Positions 37,705 through 49,519 of a DNA stretch of 64,000 bases are shown here, piece by piece. Under the pieces are notes generated by a model. The model had not been told where the DNA came from. It did not search any database and saw only the letters and a program-made list of their open reading frames with translations. Each line of letters starts with the position of its first letter. Positions within the stretch are counted from its first letter, which is position 1. The stretch spans positions 19,215,001-19,279,000 of the forward strand of contig NC_058042.1 in the NCBI RefSeq assembly GCF_020085105.1, given 5' to 3'. Made by a program: the position numbers and the translations under genes. The DNA comes from Siniperca chuatsi (Eukaryota; Chordata; Actinopteri; Centrarchiformes; Sinipercidae).

Positions 37705-40700
37705 CACATAACTTACACACTGTAACATCTACAGGGAAGACAACAAAGTCCAAAAAGCAACATCCCTCTGCCTCTCTTTCTTTTTCACCTCCCTCTCTCC
37801 CTTTGGCAGCAAGCCTGGTCTCACTTTTCCAATCCCACAACAAACACACATATACGTTCAGCAGGCACACACAGTTTCAGAGCTACAAAGACATCCTGCG
37901 GTGGGAGTGGGAGTGCATTTTCTGAAGCTTTGGTTTCCCTCTGCTTACAAATGCAATCGCAGAACAGAGAAACTTACAACCCTTGTAAGTCGTACAAGGA
38001 AATTGTTTATGGAGGGATATACAGTCGAGGAGGATTTTCACAGGTATGGTGGAACAGTTATCTCATCTCTCGCAAAACGAGACTTAAAGTTGAGGTTGGC
38101 AAGGGAACAACTAAAAAAGAATGGAAAGAGGGAAGAAAGAAAATTTTGAGATAAAGACATAAAGAAGAGGAGCGAGAGAAAAAGGCAGTTCTTGCGCCAC
38201 TAAATTAACCTCTGGGCTCCCTGGGATTAGAGAGAGACCCTACAGCAGCACTGCCCTCTCTCTCTCACTACTGCCTCTGATAAAATAAATCCAATTTAGG
38301 GAGCCATTACCTCCACGTCCTGTTCTGCAGCCACTGACCCAGACTGACACTGATGCGCTAACATCCAATCTTAATTGCCTCTAATGTTTAGACTCCACAT
38401 CCCCCTTTTGTTTCTTACACACACACCCACTTTTCAGTAGTTTAATGTTACTGTTTGCTCCTTGTTGTTTGTTGCGCTTCACTAAACAGTATGGCACTCT
38501 ACTCCCTCAAACCTCCTGTCCCCATGAAGCCCCCACCTGACTTCCATCCTTTCAAAGTTTTATGAGCACAGGGAGAAGGTGGACGTTCCCTCCCAATCAG
38601 CAGCCAACTGGAAAAGAGGTTCATATATGTCAAACGAAGTCAATATCAGATAATGGCTTGGATGCCAGGCTCTCTGTGGAAAACGAAGGAGAAGCAGCAA
38701 AGAGCAAACAAAGTCTTTCTTTATCTGTATCCTTGTGCAACACAGATGATGAAGTAGATGCAGATGAAGTCATGTACTGTGTGTATTCTCTCCCTCCCCT
38801 CCTGAGCATCAACAAGATGTACTGCTGCAGGTACATATTACTGGTGAGTAATACCTCTCCTGTAAAAACATGAGGAGCTGCTTTCTATGTCAGTTCACTG
38901 TCAGTTAATCAACTGCTGTAATCACACTGATGACAGCTTTGCTAACCAAGTGATCAGTGTTTAGCTAAGCTGTCATCATTGCTTGACTAAAAACACCGAT
39001 GCTGCAGGTCTCTGTATTTATTTATGTATGTTTGTTGTGTTATGTGTGAGGAGCGGACAGCACCTGGATATACCATGCCCAAGTAACACTTCTGCCTCTG
39101 TCTGTGCCCCAACTTAACCACTCATCAAGCTGCTGCATCGGAAAGTGACCAAATAAGAAAATGAAAGCTATAGTTAAACCAAACGACACTCCACTGACCA
39201 CTTTTGATGGCATAACAACACGAGAACCTGCTTAGCTAATAAAATCATGCAACGTCTGTTATATTTTATTTGTAAGTGTTCAACTCTGACTATCTGGTAT
39301 TTATCTGGTGACCAATAGTTGGCATGAATCAAATGTGGGCTGAATCTGTGTTCAATATTCTGCGTCATACACAGAGTTTGTGTGTGACAGGGGCATGGTT
39401 TCATAATCATGGCTATGACTCAATTAACTGTCAATTGGTGCAATTGCCAGACACAGATTACCACTAAAATTGAATCAGTTGTTCCTTTCCAACAAATTTC
39501 ACAGAAATCCCATCATAAGAGCATGGAACAAAGATGCCTGTAAAACAACAAAGCATGGTGGTGCAGCCGCAATTTTGCAACCGACTGGCTTCTGCTTCCT
39601 GCTTTTACAGTTAATATTGTCACTGAAAACCAGCAAGCCCCTCTTACATGTGAGACAATCAACACAAAGGAACGTAGAAAATGTTGTAAATGACAATGTG
39701 TACAAATGGCTGTCATGGTGTATGCACACCTTTTTTTCTGAGCTTAGTCCCTTTTTGTGTATGTCTGTGCTTGCATGTGTGGATGCACGCCAGTCGAAAA
39801 ACATGCAAAGGTGTGGATTTACCAGGTCAGCACCTTGAAAAAGCACACACACCACAAAGACAGAACCTTCCATTCCCATTAGAGAGGCACCTTAGTCACT
39901 CAAGCACCTACACATCCAACCAGCCATCCCATTTTGACCTTTCACCCTGCCCAAAAAACAGCCTTCTATTCTCAAACACACACAAATCACCAGCAGCATG
40001 CCATATACACAGCACAGAGCACAAATACAAGCACTCAGACTCAAAGACAGATCCATTAACAGCCATCTTTCTCTGTGTGAGCCAGGCCCCTGTAACCCCC
40101 AGTGAGGGTGGGAGACCCCGCACATTGTAGAGCGCTCGTTTACGCCTTTCAGATGGAGCCATGAATCCAAATTGCCAATTAAAAAGCAATTACAGGCAGC
40201 AGCGGGAGCAGACTCCTGTAGTCATTAAAGCAAAATGCCAATGCACCAACCCCTCCCTCCTTCGCTGCCTTGCCTATCGCCCCCCTCTGAAAGACAGACT
40301 CACATCTCAGCCAGAGAGACACTAATCAACCATTCTAACACAGAGAAAGCAGGACACACACACAAAAAACAAGCTTTTCTTTCACGCTTTACAGGGTATC
40401 CAGAGAACAGACTGCTGCCTCTGTTTGGAACTAATTTCTCTGTATTTATCCCCCCTCTATCAAACTCTCTTTTTGTCTCTAAATCTTCATTTCTGGCTGT
40501 TTGTGTCCCCTTGTCATTGTTTCCAACACTTAATTTTAACACCATGCCATTCCTGTTGTATGGACAAACACAGGTTGTTCATGACATGGCACACAGGTAG
40601 CTTACCCAAGAGAAAATGTGGCATAAAACATGAATGGTAATAGTAGATATAGAGGGTAAGAGAAGGAGACAAGGGTAAAGGGCAAGAGGCAAGGTAAAAG

Positions 40701-42564
40701 TGCCAGAGGGTCGACCCCTCTTCCCTGATGCATCCTTCCTGCAATGGAATCAAAGGTCCAGACAGTATGATCTTTGTTTAAGAGGGACATTTGGATGCTG
40801 TGTATGTATGTGTGTATCCTTTCGGCCCTGTGGGTCTTTGTGACCACAGAGTTATATGTGCTCACTGAAGCAGCACGTGGAAATAGATGCTATGACGCCA
40901 GCTTTCGTGACGCATCCCTGCTGCGGTCCTCCCAACCTCTACCCCCTCATCCCAACCTCTTGTCCACATCACCTCCCTTAACCTCCTCATTCTTTGGCTG
41001 GGTTGCCCCGAGCTGCTGGAGGCACCACAAACCCAGTGACACGACCTTTTCAATTTGAGCTTGACCTCTTACACACACACACAACCACTGTGCAAAAGCA
41101 CGCAAACAATATGTTATAATATGGCAACAATATATGGCTGTGTAGACGGGACTGGAGGGTGCTTCTGTCCCTTTATTTCTTCTTCTGTTCTTTTAAACTT
41201 GATATGATGAAGGAAAGGCAAAAAGGGTGATCATTGAGAGAGCTCCCCTGTCTCTCCAGCCCCTCCCAGCTCTGGTTGACCCTTGAACTGCGAAAGGGTC
41301 ATTTCATAAAAGCTATAGCGACAGCGGGTGAGGGTCAGGGGGGTTGTCCAGGGGAGAGGACAATGGCCTGAATGCTACCACACACTGCTGGCTGGCTGAC
41401 CTCTTCACTCACCCTTTGCTATCCCCCTTCTTTCGGTCTCCGGGGAAACGTCAAAGTGTCCCGGAGAGTTTCCACATGTTGCAGAGTGCTGTTCATAACC
41501 ATGTGCTTGGCATCGACAATTAGCCCTGAGCTGAGATAAGAAGGTTTAAAGCAAGGCCATAATCCATAATCCACTCCTTATCAAAGCAAGCAGCTCTCCC
41601 TCTCTCTCCCTCTTTCTTTCTCCCCCACTACGTAACAGAGAGCGGGTGTCGGGGTGATGAGGCGGAGGATGCACTTGACTGCTTGAGTGAAGAGGGTGAG
41701 GCTGGAGGCTAAAGGCTGGGGACTTGGGAGGGGCTGGTCCAAGGGCAAAAGGGCTAAGTGGGAGGGGGGCTGGAGGGGCACAGATGTTAGCTGCCGTTGA
41801 GGCTGTCACCTCGACGTCCCAATGGCAGCTGGGATTGTTTAACGCATGGAGCCATGCCGGGGGTGGGGTGCAGACATTCACATGTACATATGTCAAACAC
41901 GTACTGCCACACTATGGGTTACAGGCCATCTACAAAATCCATTACTCCTTCAAGAGCCTGTCTGTGTGCAAGTTTTTGCTAGCAGAATAGCTGAAGAATG
42001 AGAACATTTGAATGTTGCTTTAACAACCAGATAAGAGACAAAGAGGAAAATACAAAGAGAGAAAGTACACCGGAACAATCTGAGACTTCAGAAAGAGCAG
42101 CTGAAAGGAAAAAAGGGAAGGAAGAGAAAGAAATAGAGCAGGCTCAAGGTCAGTGTGGGGTGTTTGAATGTGGTTTTACCTGCCGTCCCTCGTTCCTCCA
42201 GAGGCCGTTGCTAGTCTTTGTTGGAGCAATGGTGACTACAGGTGGAGTGTTTGGCACGCTGTGGCCCGCTGGGGGAATCAAGACGGGGCCTGGACCGAGG
42301 GGACCCCTCTTGGGTGTACTGACTGGAGAGCTGTGGTTGGTGGCTGGGGAGGACACTGGAGAGGACTCACTGCTGATGGAGGATGCAGCTGGAGAAATAC
42401 AGAGACAAATGACATGTGTAGGGTGAAAGAAAGAACATAGGACAAGCTAATAGTCTGTGTTTTGCTCTACTGTTAAAAAGACAAATGTAACAACAGCATG
42501 ATCCCGTAGCTCCTGCACTAGGGAATAAAAGGGGGTTGCAGCACTACAGTGGCAACAAATAACG

Positions 42565-42602
<38 letters not shown>

Positions 42603-45600
42603 GCCAGATGGATGGCCCTAGGCCCCTATTATGAAGTGACAGTGATCAGGATGAGCAGCCCTGTGAGAGTCACACAGCCTTGACATGCAGGACACACACA
42701 CATGCGCGCACACACATATACACATGAACACACTGCTTGGGAGTTAACAGCCAAACTGAATGTATATACAGTCAGTGGCGCTTGCAGCCACACACAGGAC
42801 TCCCCCCTCCATCGCACACACACAGCAGGTGGTGAAAAGCTGGCCCAATGAGCTTCTCTGCTGCGCTGTAGCTGTGCCACATTAACAAAGCCCTCCAGGG
42901 AAACCCTGTAGCGCAGGGTCACAGTCTGGTCACATGCCTCGCTTTCCACACATCTCGCTTTCTCTCTCTCTAGTTCCAAAGCTCTCATATGATATCCTCC
43001 CACATACATATATCACTGCGATTTCATACATCTCTACTACCTCCCCCCATACAGGCTACACCCTCTGTTCTTCTTGACTGTGTCCACTGTTTCTTCCCTT
43101 CTGATTTTTTTATCCTTCTGTCCCATGCCCTTCTTTTCATTATTTTTACTTTGCTCTTGTGATTTCACCTGTGTGTTGTGTCTATGTTTCCTCTCATTTC
43201 CTCTCTTCTTCTCCAAGCCTCTGCCTCTTCTCCTGACAGTACAGTGTGCTGTATGTCTCCTCTGCTCAAAGCGAACGCAGCATTACACAGTCAAACTGGG
43301 TCACAACCCCCTCACTGGGACATACACTTTGGTGCTGCAGCAAGGACAGCAGGGGACGTGTGCTTATGTGTGTGCATGTGCAGGTAGTGTGTTTTTGTGC
43401 ATCAACATGCTTACATGCATCCACATAAAAAAAAATCAGCTGAAACCTCAGGCCAGTTTCAGGTCTACTTCCTCTCCAATTATCACTATCACAAAAAAAC
43501 CCACAGATCTCTACCAAACCGCCATTTCTTCCCTACTTCGGTTTCCATGGCAACATAACCTAGCAGACAACTTCAGTGTATGGTAGGTGTGGTCAGGTTA
43601 TTGACTGATTTTAAACACCTCATTCTAACTAATACCACTAAATAATGGAAATAATCAATAATGGCAGTGAGGTGAATCTGAAAATCTGTGTGTGAGTGGC
43701 AAGGGGAAGGAAAAGATGTCTGTGGAAAAGATGATGGTGATACATGTGAGGTGAGACATGAAAATAAAAAATCATAGGAGATGGGGAGTGATTGGGGGAA
43801 AAAATGGCAAAAGAGGTGTGAGGTGAGGCGAGAGATGGAGCGGAGAGGAAAGCAGAGAGATAAAGGGTGCAGATGGGTAAGTGGGTAGCAAGGACGGGGT
43901 GGGGGATATTAAGGGGAGGAGGCATATCTTGTCTGCACAATGGCAATTAGTGGCCTAATCCTCCCCCCCCTCACCTCGGAGAGCCATTACTCTCCCGTGC
44001 AAGACTAGGCCAATCAATAGCAACCCACTCAGCCTGGGGAATGGAGCTACACTTAATACAGCTCTAGTGTCACAGCCTATTCACTCACCACACACAGACA
44101 GACACACACACTCACAACATGCATACGCAAGGATGGGGGAACAAATAAGGCTGGAGGGAGGGAAGAGGTAGAGAGTAGAGGATTGGGGGGGGGGTCGCCG
44201 TGATTCTGAACTGCTAAGCAACAGACCTCTACTCCATCTATTTCTCTCACCCCCCTCTCTTCCCATCTCCTCCTCTTCCTCCTCCTTTTCCATGTAGAGG
44301 CCAAGCAGACAGGAGAAGAGGCAGGACAGACTAAATAATTAAGAGAGCAGGAAGAGAAGCAGGTGAGGGGAAGAAGGAAATAAAAGAGACAAGGGCCATC
44401 TAGAACAGCTTCGTTCTCTTCTTGCTGCTTGCAGAATCTGTGTACACTTCTAGGCGTCCTTCCTTGACACGTATACACACACAAAAAACACAGCTATTAT
44501 TCCTCTATCATTCCCTCCTCCTCCTCCTCTCTAACAACACCCCGCACAACCACCACTCACCCACCACCTCTTCATACACCCCAATTCCTTTTCCTTCTGT
44601 TCTTCAAACACATTGCTTGCCAACCAGACGTAGATCGGTCAGACTCGATGCACAATTTTCATAAACACATTTGCAACACTTACAGCTGGTAGGGGCTCAA
44701 GAAAATGTCTGAGAGAGGGGTAACATGTTTGCATATATGTATGTTTCCCTTTATCTTCCTATTAAAACCACAGAGCATCATGTGTGTCCATAAGCCTCTT
44801 TTCTTCATCAAACCTCTATCCCTCCTCTAAGATTTCCTCTTGTCCATTTTCAACCACCCTGCTCCAATTTCCATACCAATCCCTTTCTTCCCCCCTCCCT
44901 CACATCATAGTGCCATCTGATAGGAGAAAATCATATACAAGACATGGGATTGGCACCAAGCTGGTGTCATTTCTGCCATTCGCTCCTCCCCTTCCATCTA
45001 TACAGAGAGAAGATGGCCATACATGCTGACCCTGTAGGGAGCTAGAGGAGGAGGAGGAGGAGGAGGAAGAGGAGGAGAGAAGCACAGTCTTCATCTTCAG
45101 AGTCTAAAATAGGTTCATCAGCTCTCAACCTGCACTTCATTAGCTGTACTGATTGTCACTTGCTTGGTGTGAAGGGGTGTGTGTGTGGTGTGGTGATGGG
45201 GTCGGAGAGGGGGGCGCAGAGAGAGGAACAGAAGAGGTAGAGACAGAAGGAAAGAGCAAGGAAAAGAGAGAAAGAAAGAAAGCGCTGTCTCAGTCCCAAG
45301 CTGTGTGTGATTAATGTGAAGCTCCTTTCTCTATCGCCTCTCTCTATTACCAGTCCCACTCTCCCAGACTGCCTCCACACTTGACCACTCAAGCTGAGCC
45401 ACACATGCGCACACACACAAAAGATACAACCAACAGCAGCAACAAACAAACAAACCAAGCTGTGGTCAGAGGCTGTGGCCAAGTGTCCCTGCATATTACT
45501 TCAGCCACTGACCCAATCAAAAAGCCAAAAAAGTCACCACAGCTCTTCAGCAGGCTCTTTCATTCAATGGGGGAGTCCAGCAGCTATAGCAGTGAATCCC

Positions 45601-48600
45601 ACTGGATCACTAAGCCTTGATAGGAAGACAACACTACACAAAAATGTTTTAGTGTTGCCAAATGGCCCCTACCAATTCTCTGCCACCATTGCCTCTGCCA
45701 AATCAGCCAAGCATAGCCAGCCTCAAGCCCTGTCAGGCAGAAGGTGCTCTCCTCCACCCCGCCAACACACCCACCCCACCCCACACCTCCTCCTCCACCC
45801 GCCTCCCTCCCAGCATGCATTACAACAACATCAGCACTTAATTAAACAGTCCATTTCACACCTGGTGTGCATAGCAGTGCCCAGCCAACCCTGCATCCAT
45901 ATGCCATCCCACCAGCATGCACTAGCACAAGCCTCAACATGTGCACTCTAACACACACACAAACATCCCCTTACTTACAGACACACAATAACCACTGATG
46001 CACACAAACACCGCACACACCTGCTACTACAGTCGTGGCCACGCACTGACAACACACCACAAAGCCTGTAATTTGCATCACTGAGTGGGGGGAGGGGAGA
46101 AGCACACTGTGTGTGTTGCTGTGCCAGCGAGGGAAAGAAAGACAGTACAAGATGGCGGATGGAAATAAGAGGAGCAATCCTCTGTGCCTTCTGCTGACTG
46201 TACAAACTGTATATTTTGCTTAAATGTTGCTTTGCTACTGAACAGAGTCATGGGGGGTGTAAGATTGCTGTGTATGGAGAGAGGTGTGTGTGTGTGTGGG
46301 GGGGGGGGGTTCAGGGACAGTCAAAGCCTGAAGGGTTTTGCCTTCAAGAAACACACACACACACATACACACACACACAAACAAACACAAACGAGGCAGT
46401 GTGAGCTCCAGGCAGGCTCCAGATGGAGAGGTCAGAAACACATTGCCCCGCTGTCCCAGCATGCTCTGGGCTCCCAGAAACAAGGGAAGCCTCCGGCCAC
46501 ACACATACACACATGAACAAACACATAAATGTACACGTACTGATACTCACAATCTGACAAACACCTCAGGTTTTCACAAATCTACTAATTACTTCCAATG
46601 CCTCTTTTTTCCAGCCAATTCATTCCATCTATCTTGTACACCTTTATTCTTCCTCTCTTCGTTCTCTCTCCAGGCGGTGTACTACAGTTGGTGTGAACGC
46701 AGTCATGAAATTCTGGTGGTGTGTATGTGTCTGTGTCTAAGAGTGTGTAAGAAGAAACAACTGAGAGGATTATACCCAGGTCTGCCTAATTAATCAGATA
46801 ACAGCAGCCTGCCTTTTGTGGCAGTGTGTTATCTGTGTCTGTGTGTGTTGTGTGTTTGTGCACACGTGAGTCCTATCGTGTGTGTTCATGCAAGTGTACA
46901 TGGGGTGAGAGTGTGTCCTTTACGCTGCTCTGATACTCATTATCCATCACCTCCCCTCTTCAGCGCAGCACTCAGTACACAGAGCTATTCATTATACTCG
47001 CGACAGACAAGTGACGACGTATGTGTGTGTGTGAGTGTGCGCATGGGTGTGTGGGCGTGTGTATAAACAGCAGCCATGCTCAGGGTCTTAAATCACTTCA
47101 GCAGCCGGTGGCAGTGATACTAGTACTCAAACCTAACTAATTCCTCTAGGCCTTAGGACACTGAGTCATGGCACCTCATATATATTGCACTACTCACCTC
47201 AAAGAATTAACCAGAGGATGAGAGAGACAGAGAGAGAGAAAGATAGGTTGAGTCAAAGTAGCTAATGAAAGGACAGCAGGCTGCAGCATGCTAAGAAATG
47301 AGGCTTACACAGTTGCAAAGACAACTGTTTGCATGTGTGGGGGTGTTTGGGTGTGTGTGTTGCCTATAAATACAGGCACTGCAGACAGAGAGGTGACTGG
47401 AGCTCCAGGGGTTACATGCCTCTCTGCCCACCCTGGAGCCAGTGCTCTTAACACAGGCAGAGTTGCCCCTTATGCCTGACGGCTGACTCGGCCACACATC
47501 ACTGCCTACACCAGCCACGTGGCACAGTCACCAGGCTTCAAAAATAACAAAGGGGCTTTTTTGTGTGCTTTTAATAAAAAGGTGGTAGAGCTTAATCAGA
47601 CAGGATCTGGTGTCTGTTTGTATGACAGGACAGGAGCTCTCTGCCTTGGTAGATTGTGAATTACAGATAGAACAGCGCACACTCATTCTCACCTCAAAAC
47701 ACAATGAAAAGTAAAAAAACAGAGGTATTAAAAAAACATGACTAAGCCAACGCAATCCTTGTGTTCTCCAGCAACTGACAAAAAAAGGGGGTAAGCAACA
47801 GACATAAGAAGGAAAAATTCAGATAAAAAAAGGTGAGTCCACAATAAAATGAAAAGGCAGGACTGAACTCTGGAAGTGGATTTTTCTTTTAGAGAGAGAG
47901 AGAGAAAAAGTAATAGGGCTGGCATGCAGGTCTGAGGGAGTCAAGAGAGAAGAAGGGGAGAAGGATTGAGAGGGAGGTGAGGAGAGGTTGGGGCTGAACG
48001 CTCTCTTTCTCTGTGTGGGTAATAAATCATTTGCAAGGTTCTGGGTCCCAGGCTGAAGTGGGCTGGGGAGCAATGTATCCAGGGACAACCAGGAAGGAGA
48101 GGACCATCTGATTTAAGAGCCAGAGCAAGGGTGGACAGCTGGGGTAGCTGGGCCTCTCCGGAGCCAAGGCATAGAGCCACACATACATATGCACACACAA
48201 ACACACACACAAATGTACACACCCTCAATAAACTCCACAATGAAAATCTTGCTACTGAGGCTATCCTGTGTAGATTCTGCTTTATACACTTGTTTGTATG
48301 TTTATGTACTGTATGTGTAATTAAGAGACACCTGGCACATGGGTTTGGAAAATACTTGCATGTACATGTGTATTAGAGGCCAGTTTTGCATTTACCAAAC
48401 ATACAGGAAACAAAGCAGACACCCGAAACCCACAAACCCCTCCCTGAGCACCAGACACCCAAAAACATTTATATGGATCTTTGAACAAGCATGTTTCAGC
48501 TTTAAAGGGATAGTTCAGAATTTCTAACATAAGGTCGTACGAGTTAATAACCAGTAATTTAACCACTTGATGCTTATTTCATATTCACAACCACAGGATA

Positions 48601-49519
48601 GAGCTCTGAGAGATGGAAATTCTATGGCATGTTTCATTTGTGTAGACACTGACCAGTGCAAATGTATGAAGGGGAATTTTAAAATCATCATACATACACT
48701 GACAAGCCCACCCAAGAGTACTTCCACTCACACACAGCACATGAAGTGGGTCAGCTAGAGTGGCTCCTCTTTGTCCCAGTATCTCCAGGGACACCAACTA
48801 ATTCAATCCTGTGTGGATATCGTCCCATTGCAACAGTTCTGCACTTAGCTACACAAACTGGCCATGGAACATGGCACACATACACACATTATTATTATTT
48901 AGCTTTTTATGGTTCGATACACCATAGCATACAAGGATCATGGTTTGATATTATCACAATATTTTCAGCAGAAGATTTTGCAGTCAGACATTTACATTTT
49001 ACAGAGTAAATATAAATATAAAACCAAACTGCAAAGTTAATTCTTTAATCATTCAAGACATTTTGTGACGGTTATAATAAATCGTAATACTTAATTCCAT
49101 CGCCAAATCAGCGTGCACAGTAAAAGCCACAACAGAAAACTTACACGTTTACACAACCTTATACATCTGTCTATAAATTCACACTTTACAAGTAGTGCAA
49201 AGAGAAGGATTGTTACCATTCTCTTCATTAATTATACAGCCAAAATACTGCCATCCAGCAGACTTAAATTTGACAGTGTCATGAGTGTCAAATCCCTGTT
49301 GGACAAGCTGTGTGGCTTTACCTCGAGGTTCTTCTGCCTGTTTCGCCAGTTTACGGAGGGCTGCAGCAAATCCAGAGTGAGCAGACTGGGTAGCTGGGCT
49401 TCCATTGGCTACGATGGAGCCGTTGAGAGGCGACGGGGTGAGGGGGCTGACCGTCGCCGTGGTACGGGTCGCCGTGGAGATCATTCCTAACGATGGTGAC
49501 TTTGGCTCATGGCTCATGC
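26098..49519 (-). CDS. gse1: Genetic suppressor element 1 (GSE1/KIAA0182), coiled-coil corepressor subunit
   Basis: Fifteen coding exons on the minus strand, 5' to 3': 49322-49519, 42180-42388, 37103-37269, 36742-36942, 35116-35283, 34603-34967, 33910-34240, 31771-32414, 31509-31621, 31133-31400, 29824-29937, 29253-29627, 28134-28472, 27517-27620, 26098-26238. All have GT-AG borders and every phase closes. From the ATG of [12 protein letters not shown] this gives 1,244 aa (human 1,217). Regions in order are: Ser/Thr/Pro-rich N-terminus with [17 protein letters not shown] (about 50-66); Pro-rich YHPSYLPHP (about 245); Arg/Glu repeat (about 320-420); [36 protein letters not shown] (about 761-776); [18 protein letters not shown], a likely nuclear signal; an acidic run near 1132-1142; and a C-terminal coiled coil with [20 protein letters not shown]1 is known as a component of LSD1/CoREST-HDAC (BHC) complexes. 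The first visible exon begins with two bases of a split codon, so an upstream exon exists. The human protein has MKG before MSHEPK. Confidence 0.95.
26551..27087. mobile_element. hAT-like non-autonomous element with 8-bp TSD in the last gse1 intron
   Basis: A 537-bp element whose ends are inverted: left caaggttattat, right ataataaccttg. It is flanked by perfect direct repeats gtacctac at 26543-26550 and 27088-27095. The arms are T-rich with many agtttt/tagttt units, which resembles expanded subterminal repeats, around a GC-richer core (gctggcgccataatgccg, about 26750-26830). There is no open frame with transposase features. The 8-bp duplication fits hAT. Confidence 0.85.
28134..29627 (-). CDS. 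gse1: gse1 exons 12-13
   Basis: Exons 29253-29627 and 28134-28472. The first encodes [20 protein letters not shown] and [18 protein letters not shown], strongly like human GSE1. The second encodes [19 protein letters not shown], then a histidine/serine-rich stretch, an acidic run of ten Glu/Asp (about 1132-1142), and [16 protein letters not shown]. The intron between them carries two MITE copies. Confidence 0.92.
28550..28895 (+). mobile_element. hAT-like MITE, family 1 (copy D)
   Basis: From tagggctacaaataatg to gtttcagctca. The body has ataaaacgtcagaaaatgg, cccagagcccaagatgaca and atccaaagatattcaattt, matching copy A almost throughout. It lies in the gse1 intron between exons 13 and 12. 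The right end is damaged and no clear target duplication remains. Confidence 0.75.
28896..29150 (-). mobile_element. hAT-like MITE, family 1 (copy D'), inverted neighbour
   Basis: Starts within bases of copy D and runs in the opposite sense. Markers are caccctgtgcgctgggaaat, gtgatgagcatttttcac and aaaataatggtcatggcta, which match the right half of copies B and F. Together with copy D it makes an imperfect inverted pair inside a gse1 intron. Confidence 0.65.
30042..30267. repeat. Two (GT)n microsatellites in a gse1 intron
   Basis: (GT)12 at 30042-30065 and an uninterrupted (GT)35 at about 30197-30267, the longest dinucleotide tract in the window. Both are in the intron between gse1 exons at 31133 and 29937. 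Strong candidates for length polymorphism. Confidence 0.95.
31133..31621 (-). CDS. gse1: gse1 exons 9-10, most conserved block
   Basis: Two exons, 31509-31621 and 31133-31400, separated by a 108-base intron. They encode [65 protein letters not shown] and [17 protein letters not shown]. This is the block closest to the mammalian protein. The KRRKRRR cluster is a probable nuclear localisation signal. Confidence 0.93.
31771..32414 (-). CDS. gse1: gse1 large central exon
   Basis: A 644-base exon, the largest of the gene. It encodes [60 protein letters not shown], and [31 protein letters not shown]. The ends align with human GSE1, while the middle is Pro/Gly-rich and diverged. Confidence 0.93.
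32415..33909. other. gse1 intron, no exon seen
   Basis: A purine/pyrimidine-skewed intron between the exons ending at 33910 and starting at 32414. The overlapping open frames (for example 32540-32881 plus and 32708-33097 minus) are low-complexity and lack family features. Confidence 0.6.
34279..34515 (+). mobile_element. hAT-like MITE, family 1 (copy E), decayed TSD
   Basis: A 237-bp shortened copy from taggactgctactaatgg to gtttcagctcta, with ataaaatgtcagaaaatag and aaggtgatgttttcaaaat inside. The flanking octamers tttgatat and gttaatat match at six of eight positions, which looks like an aged target duplication. It lies in the 360-base gse1 intron between exons 6 and 7 and fills most of it. 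Confidence 0.78.
34603..34967 (-). CDS. gse1: gse1 Arg/Glu-repeat coiled-coil exon
   Basis: This exon encodes LQLEDELRQ followed by roughly 70 residues of alternating Arg-Glu with occasional Lys/Val/Leu, then [15 protein letters not shown] and [24 protein letters not shown]. The repeat shows on the plus strand as a long pyrimidine tract. The same charged repeat is present in mammalian GSE1. It is expected to form a long single alpha-helix or coiled coil. Confidence 0.93.
35284..36741. other. gse1 intron, no exon seen
   Basis: About 1.45 kb of AT-rich intron with no recognisable exon, repeat family or RNA gene. Confidence 0.5.
37270..42179. other. 4.9-kb gse1 intron
   Basis: Holds a (GT)n tract at 37676-37704 and otherwise unique, CT- and CA-skewed DNA. 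The many overlapping frames on both strands (for example 39470-39838 and 39499-39879) carry no family features. Nothing resembling a structured RNA gene was recognised. Confidence 0.5.
37676..37704. repeat. (GT)n microsatellite
   Basis: About 14 uninterrupted GT units in a gse1 intron. Confidence 0.92.
42563..42600. repeat. (AC)n microsatellite
   Basis: About 18 uninterrupted units, preceded by gtgcgcg. Confidence 0.93.
45048..45076. repeat. (GAG)n trinucleotide tract
   Basis: gaggagg-type repeats of about nine units with one aag interruption. In the minus frame it would read as a serine run (44900-45094), but it is intronic and not a coding feature. Confidence 0.85.
49322..49519 (-). CDS. 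gse1: gse1 first visible coding exon
   Basis: After acceptor tacaaat/tttgtag the exon reads GC-ATG-AGC-CAT, giving [20 protein letters not shown] and then [17 protein letters not shown]. The ATG two bases into the exon is a usable start. In longer isoforms the split codon would be glycine of an MKG leader. About 7 kb separates it from the next exon. Confidence 0.92.

Larger units (their letters stand above)
42389..49321. other. 6.9-kb gse1 intron, simple-sequence rich
   Basis: The first visible gse1 intron. It is unusually rich in strand-asymmetric simple sequence: (AC)n at 42563-42600, a (GAG)n run near 45048-45076, a 12-base G run at 46298-46309, and many shorter CA and CT runs. A fragment at about 48505-48620 (aaagggatagttcagaattt) resembles the start of a common teleost interspersed repeat. 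No exon was recognised. Confidence 0.5.

Noticed and set aside
43074..43586. 170-aa plus-strand open frame
   Set aside because: Intronic pyrimidine-rich DNA; composition is phenylalanine/leucine/serine/cysteine skewed and overlaps other frames. No recognisable domain.
44900..45094. Poly-serine minus-strand frame
   Set aside because: It is the (GAG)n microsatellite read in one frame, inside a gse1 intron.
48505..48620. aaagggatagttcagaattt fragment as a complete transposon
   Set aside because: Only one end resembling a common fish repeat is seen; no matching inverted end or target duplication, so it is left as a possible fragment.
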